DNA of 64,000 nucleotides from Sphaerochaeta globosa str. Buddy (GTDB lineage Bacteria; Spirochaetota; Spirochaetia; Sphaerochaetales; Sphaerochaetaceae): the NCBI RefSeq assembly GCF_000190435.1, contig NC_015152.1:2300458-2364457 (forward strand). Direction: 5' to 3'. This document shows positions 60,373-64,000 of the stretch, one piece after another; within the stretch, counting starts at the first letter, position 1, and each line of letters begins with the position of its first letter. The notes below the pieces were generated by a model that was not told the DNA's origin, did no database searches, and worked only from the letters and a program-made list of their open reading frames with translations. The position numbers and the translations under genes are program-made.

Positions 60373-61267
60373 GGGCATTTTCCGACCAAAGTCCTTCCAA
60401 TTCTGAAGCAGTGAATCCACTATGTTCCAAAGCCTGCCACAACAAAGGCAAGCTGTCATAATGCGGTATGGCAAGCTCACCGGTAATGCCATCGTAATCG
60501 GTACCCAATGCCAATACTGAGCTCCCCCCAACCTTCTTCAGATGGAGAGCATGACGCACCATGGCCTCGAGGCTGCTGGAGTGCCAGTCCTCGGAGAGAA
60601 AGGAGGGGCAGAAATTCAGCCCTATCACCCCACCGCTTTCGGCGATGGTGCGGATCATCCGGTCGCTGAGGTTCCGGCTGTGATTGGTTATATACCGGCA
60701 ATTTGAGTGACTTGCAATAAGGGGCTTCCGAGCAACCGATGCGACATCAAAAAATCCATCGTCGTTGAGGTGGGAGACATCCACGAGAATATTGTTTTGT
60801 TCCAGGGCCTCTACTGCTGCAAACCCAAAGGACTTCAAGCCTCCCCTCTGATGGTGAGGGAAACCCAAGTCGTTCTCATAATTCCATGTCAGGGTTGCAA
60901 GACGCACCCCCCAGGAGGAGAGTGTTTGGATACGATCCAGCTTTCCTTCCAGAATCTGCAGCTCCTCGCAGCTGAGTATCGCCCCATGCTTGAAGCTAGT
61001 GGCAAGTTCAACTGCTTGAGAAACCGGTATGATCCTATCCTGGTTGAGACGCATTTCACGAAGGAAGCGCTCATGTAAAGCTTGGGCCTGATGCCAAGCA
61101 GAAACGCATTGCTTTGTATCAACAAATAGGGCAAAACAGGTGGTTACTTTTCCCGCCTTGTCCATCCAGCGAAGCGAGGTATGACCCTTGTTTTCTGCCA
61201 AGGAGCCTTCTTTCTGATACTCCAGCTCATAGATGGTGTCACAATGCAGATCGATCACTGGATACAT
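60347..61267 (-). CDS. Membrane dipeptidase family (M19) protein
   Basis: Zinc dipeptidase of the renal dipeptidase family, 306 residues, without a signal peptide and therefore cytoplasmic. The metal ligands are HCD in VIDLHCDTIYE, Glu in ILSCEELQIL, His in ASHSNC and His near the centre in VDVSHLNDDG; GTDYDG closes the active site. Such enzymes hydrolyse dipeptides, including some with D-residues. ATG 61267 has GGGAG nine bases upstream. Together with the D-aminopeptidase and M42 enzyme, it adds to the peptide-degrading set of this window. Confidence 0.9.
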   Translation of the reverse strand: MYPVIDLHCDTIYELEYQKEGSLAENKGHTSLRWMDKAGKVTTCFALFVDTKQCVSAWHQAQALHERFLREMRLNQDRIIPVSQAVELATSFKHGAILSCEELQILEGKLDRIQTLSSWGVRLATLTWNYENDLGFPHHQRGGLKSFGFAAVEALEQNNILVDVSHLNDDGFFDVASVARKPLIASHSNCRYITNHSRNLSDRMIRTIAESGGVIGLNFCPSFLSEDWHSSSLEAMVRHALHLKKVGGSSVLALGTDYDGITGELAIPHYDSLPLLWQALEHSGFTASELEGLWSENALRVLCGDA

Positions 61268-61339
61268 AAAAAAGTACTCCCAAGTAGTTGCCGTTAGCAA
61301 ATAAAAGTAGTAATGTATCTATACGATATAAGAATTCAC

Positions 61340-61354
61340 CTGTATAGTATACAG
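61340..61354 (+). promoter_or_regulatory. Perfect operator dyad upstream of trxA
   Basis: CTGTATA-G-TATACAG is a perfect 15-base inverted repeat ending 16 bases before the trxA start codon. It contains a TATAGT box, so a bound regulator would block initiation or elongation. Confidence 0.55.
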
Positions 61355-61370
61355 TAAAGAGGAGCACAGA

Positions 61371-61685
61371 ATGATTAAACATGTTAATAAGAGCACATAT
61401 GAAGCTGAAGTTTTGAAGAGCACCGTACCCGTAGTTGTCGATTTCTGGGCCGCTTGGTGTGGACCGTGTCGCATGCAGGGAACCATTCTCGAGCAATTGG
61501 ACAAGGAAATCACTGCCGATCAGGCAAAGATTGTGAAGGTCAACGTAGACGAGGAAGGCGAACTGGCAGGCACGTTTGGTGTACAGTCCATCCCCACCCT
61601 TCTGTTCTACAAGGACGGCAAGGTAGTGAATAAGGCCGTTGGCGTACGCGATGCAGCCGCCCTGAGAAAGTCTTTGGGAATCTAA
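61371..61685 (+). CDS. trxA: Thioredoxin
   Basis: Small thiol-disulfide oxidoreductase of 104 residues. The active site is FWAAWCGPCRMQG, and the cis-proline is in VQSIPTLLFYKDGK. Length and fold are standard for thioredoxin 1. GAGGAG lies just before ATG 61371. It is a single-gene transcript ended by a strong terminator; no thioredoxin reductase is nearby. Confidence 0.95.
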   Translation: MIKHVNKSTYEAEVLKSTVPVVVDFWAAWCGPCRMQGTILEQLDKEITADQAKIVKVNVDEEGELAGTFGVQSIPTLLFYKDGKVVNKAVGVRDAAALRKSLGI

Positions 61686-61710
61686 ATTCCCTTACATCTT
61701 CAGGAGCAAG

Positions 61711-61744
61711 CCCACAGGATTAGTATATTCTGTGGGTTTTTTTT
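61711..61744 (+). terminator. Rho-independent terminator of trxA
   Basis: CCCACAG (61711-61717) pairs with CTGTGGG (61730-61736), followed by eight T. Confidence 0.92.
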
Positions 61745-61822
61745 CGAAAAATTTGAAAAGTACACAAGGATTCGAGCAATCCTGTATTCTTTTTTGGGTG
61801 TTTTATAGACAACATGAAAAAT

Positions 61823-61885
61823 GTTTCTTTTTATAGAAACTTTATTGTGGTTTTTTGTTGACACAATGTTTCTACCTATAGTAAC
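61823..61885 (+). promoter_or_regulatory. Tandem operator-like sites upstream of trpB
   Basis: GTTTCTTTTTATAGAAAC (61823-61840) and GTTTCTACCTATAGTAAC (61868-61885) share the pattern GTTTCT-N3-TATAG-N-AAC and are 45 bp apart centre to centre. TTGACA (61858-61863) sits between them, so the second site covers the expected -10 region. The regulator is unknown. Confidence 0.6.
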
Positions 61886-61910
61886 ATCGGAACCCAAGAA
61901 GGAGTACCCT

Positions 61911-63194
61911 ATGCAGAACGCACTTACTAAAGAAATAAACACAACCAATCTTCCCACCAAGGAAGGACGCTTCGGAGAGTTTGGAGGTTCGTATATCCCT
62001 CCCCAATTGCAAGCAGTTATGGACGAGATCACCCAAGCCTATGAGCAGATAGTCCAAGACCCGGCATTCCTGAATGAACTCTCAGACCTCCAAAAACACT
62101 ATGTCGGCCGCCCTTCGCCGGTCTACCATGCGAAGCGTCTGTCCGATGCAGTTGGTGGAGCTCAGATTTACCTTAAGCGGGAAGACCTGAACCATACCGG
62201 AGCCCATAAGATCAACCACTGCATCGGAGAGGTGCTGCTCGCCAAAAAACTGGGCAAGAAAAAAGTAATTGCTGAGACAGGCGCCGGTCAACACGGTGTT
62301 GCACTCGCCACCGCCGCTGCATTGATGGGTCTGGAGTGTGACATTTACATGGGAGCGGTTGACATTAAGAAAGAGGCTCCAAATGTAAGCCGGATGAAAA
62401 TCCTCGGTGCTACCGTAGTCGAGGTAACCAGAGGGACCAAAACGCTCAAGGATGCCGTTGATGCAGCCTTTGAAGCCTATCTCCAAGACCCTGTAACCCA
62501 GATTTACTGCATCGGCTCGGTAGTTGGTCCCCATCCCTTCCCCATGATGGTCCGTGATTTCCAAAGTGTGGTTGGCATAGAAGCAAGAAAGCAGATTCAG
62601 GAGATGACCGGCTCCCTCCCTGATGCAATCGTGGCTTGTGTCGGCGGAGGTTCAAATGCCATGGGCATTTTCAGTGCCTTCCTCGATGACAAACTGGTCA
62701 AGCTCTATGGGGTTGAACCGGCCGGAAGAGGCTTGGACACTCCCGATCATGCAGCAACCATCACCAAGGGTAGTGTTGGCATTCTACATGGATTCAAGAG
62801 TCTGCTCCTCCAGGACGAAAAGGGAGAAGCCTTGCCGGTCTATTCAATTGCCAGTGGTCTCGATTACCCGGGTGTTGGACCACAACACAGCTACCTGCAC
62901 AGCATTGGCCGCGTTATATACGATAGTGCTACCGACCGAGAGGCGGTAGAAGCTTTCTATGGTTTGAGCAGGATGGAGGGCATTATCCCGGCTCTTGAAT
63001 CCAGCCATGCAGTAGCCCATGCCATTAAGCTGGCTCAGAAAATGAGTAAGGATGAGGTCATTTTAGTCAACCTTTCAGGAAGGGGGGACAAGGACATAGA
63101 CTTTGTCATGGAGCACTATCCTTTGGTGGAGTATGAACCGCAGGAAGGTGGTGATGGATTTGAGGAGTTCCTGGCACATATCAAGCAGAAGTAA
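61911..63194 (+). CDS. trpB: Tryptophan synthase beta chain, stand-alone
   Basis: PLP enzyme that condenses indole with serine to give tryptophan. It has the TrpB1 signatures [15 protein letters not shown], the PLP-Lys region [27 protein letters not shown], the phosphate loop [10 protein letters not shown] and [14 protein letters not shown]. About 427 residues from ATG 61911 (AAGGAG nine bases upstream), with an N-terminal extension of some 20 residues and a longer C-terminus than E. coli TrpB. No trpA or other trp gene is in the window, and a terminator follows, so it may serve indole salvage. Confidence 0.93.
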   Translation: MQNALTKEINTTNLPTKEGRFGEFGGSYIPPQLQAVMDEITQAYEQIVQDPAFLNELSDLQKHYVGRPSPVYHAKRLSDAVGGAQIYLKREDLNHTGAHKINHCIGEVLLAKKLGKKKVIAETGAGQHGVALATAAALMGLECDIYMGAVDIKKEAPNVSRMKILGATVVEVTRGTKTLKDAVDAAFEAYLQDPVTQIYCIGSVVGPHPFPMMVRDFQSVVGIEARKQIQEMTGSLPDAIVACVGGGSNAMGIFSAFLDDKLVKLYGVEPAGRGLDTPDHAATITKGSVGILHGFKSLLLQDEKGEALPVYSIASGLDYPGVGPQHSYLHSIGRVIYDSATDREAVEAFYGLSRMEGIIPALESSHAVAHAIKLAQKMSKDEVILVNLSGRGDKDIDFVMEHYPLVEYEPQEGGDGFEEFLAHIKQK

Positions 63195-63218
63195 AAGAAA
63201 AACAATGCTGATTTCTCC

Positions 63219-63248
63219 AATGGCTGTTACAATGGTGTAGCAGCCATT
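63219..63248 (+). terminator. Terminator of trpB
   Basis: AATGGCTGTTACA pairs with TGTAGCAGCCATT (one wobble pair) across a four-base loop, followed by TCTGTTTATT. It separates trpB from the CRISPR array. Confidence 0.82.
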
Positions 63249-63273
63249 TCTGTTTATTAGTGAATATCTGGCA

Positions 63274-64000
63274 ATAAAAATTTGCCGCTGAATTTTGTTA
63301 AGATAGACCTACCCAGATGTCTGGAGGGTTATATACCCCGTTGGGGATGACCGCTGATTTTTGTTAAGATAGACCAGAAATGGCCGTGTGGAGATCAACA
63401 ACATCGTTGGGGATGACCGCTGATTTTTGTTAAGATTGACCTTGCCGCACCGATTGACGCGAAGCACGCCAGTTGGGGATGACCGCTGATTTTTGTTAAG
63501 ATTGACCATCCATAGTGGATGCCCTTCCTGTTATGCCGTTGGGGATGACCGCTGATTTTTGTTAAGATTGACCGAGCTTTCGGAGGCCAGGACAGCCCTC
63601 AAGGTTGGGGATGACCGCTGATTTTTGTTAAGATTGACCATTCCGGCCTACCAGCCGCTCTTACTTGCGGTTGGGGATGACCGCTGATTTTTGTTAAGAT
63701 TGACCCCACGTCGAAGGGATTGCCCGTCTCGGTGGGTTGGGGATGACCGCTGATTTTTGTTAAGATTGACCCTTCCTTGTCTGCCATCAGTCGTGTGGCT
63801 TGTTGGGGATGACCGCTGATTTTTGTTAAGATTGACCAATCCTACCTCCGATTATACACGATTGATTGTTGGGGATGACCGCTGATTTTTGTTAAGATTG
63901 ACCCTATAGAACGTTGGATGCTGAGTTTGGTTTGTTGGGGATGACCGCTGATTTTTGTTAAGATTGACCTACTTTCGCTATAGTCGGGCTACCGCCTAGG
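63274..64000 (+). CRISPR. CRISPR array, 36-bp repeats and 30-bp spacers, continues past window
   Basis: Eleven repeats start every 66 bases from 63274 to 63934. The intact repeat begins GTTGGGGATGACCGCTGA and ends TTTTTGTTAAGATTGACC. All eleven spacers visible are 30 bp; base 64000 is the first base of the next repeat. The first repeat (63274-63309) is degenerate in its first 11 positions, and the first two have AGATAGACC instead of AGATTGACC. The 36/30 layout and GTT start fit type II. Each repeat contains TG-T-TAAGAT, an extended -10 motif five bases before its end. No cas gene or leader is visible in the window. Confidence 0.97.

Noticed and set aside
61814-61861. Possible trp leader peptide
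   Set aside because: A 15-codon frame begins at ATG 61814 but has no Trp codons and no ribosome site, and no attenuator hairpin follows it.
63184-63273. tracrRNA or CRISPR leader left of the array
   Set aside because: The stretch is explained by the trpB terminator and contains no complement to the repeat start; the anti-repeat must be elsewhere if the system is type II.
63309-63839. Short minus-strand frames across the CRISPR array
   Set aside because: They translate the repeat into a periodic peptide (LNKNQRSSPT and similar) and are artefacts of the 66-bp period.

Overview
The window looks like a chromosomal segment of a Sphaerochaeta-type spirochaete: a non-spiral, anaerobic, fermentative member of the Spirochaetota. 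This is inferred from gene content, not from a marker gene. The pointers are an alanyl-tRNA synthetase that stops after its editing domain as in other spirochaetes, solute-binding proteins whose signal peptides end in LFAAGQSE or LFAGGSSE, an NfnAB transhydrogenase, an FprA flavo-diiron protein with an FNR-like regulator, and a purine operon whose PurL, stand-alone AICAR transformylase and PurO-type domain resemble Clostridia.

Layout. 1-7.6 kb: a truncated MFS transporter with a tandem MerR regulator, alaS, dprA, an AlkA-like glycosylase, fprA, an FNR-like regulator and a small unknown gene. 7.8-17.2 kb: an RpiR regulator, a D-aminopeptidase, a complete oligopeptide ABC transporter, an M42 aminopeptidase and a DegT-like PLP protein, which together read as uptake and digestion of peptides, perhaps cell-wall peptides. 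17.3-19.2 kb: an AT-rich accessory patch beside tRNA-Phe with an AAA ATPase and a Toprim-like gene broken by an in-frame stop. 19.3-26.4 kb: a HAD phosphatase, a decayed chloramphenicol acetyltransferase, an EcfA-EcfT pair with 5-formyl-THF cyclo-ligase, a PTS EIIA protein, nfnAB, a cupin and an Hsp20 gene behind a textbook sigma-54 promoter. 26.6-37.7 kb: the purine operon purE-C-F-M-N/O-AICARFT-D-L. 37.7-42.2 kb: a C_GCAxxG_C_C protein, an ABC-F ATPase and the AmmeMemoRadiSam trio. 42.3-51.2 kb: a GH3 beta-glycosidase, a sugar ABC transporter and a two-component system whose kinase senses through a cytoplasmic LacI-like sugar-binding domain. 51.3-58.5 kb: an unknown gene, initiator tRNA, TrkA/TrkH, a TetR-hydrolase pair, a 3' remnant of a second trkH, and a GntP permease. 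58.5-63.2 kb: glycerate kinase, an AlkD-like protein, a dipeptidase, trxA and a lone trpB. 63.27 kb to the right edge: a CRISPR array with no cas genes in view.

Cross-cutting signals. Several genes (AlkA-like, ecfA, fau, the PTS EIIA gene, purE, the 51.6-kb gene, perhaps dprA) have a -10 box six to eight bases before the start codon and no Shine-Dalgarno sequence, so their transcripts are probably leaderless. Every CRISPR repeat carries an extended -10 motif near its 3' end, and the degenerate first repeat has lost its 5' part but kept that motif. All functional statements are from sequence reading and family knowledge; no database search was run.
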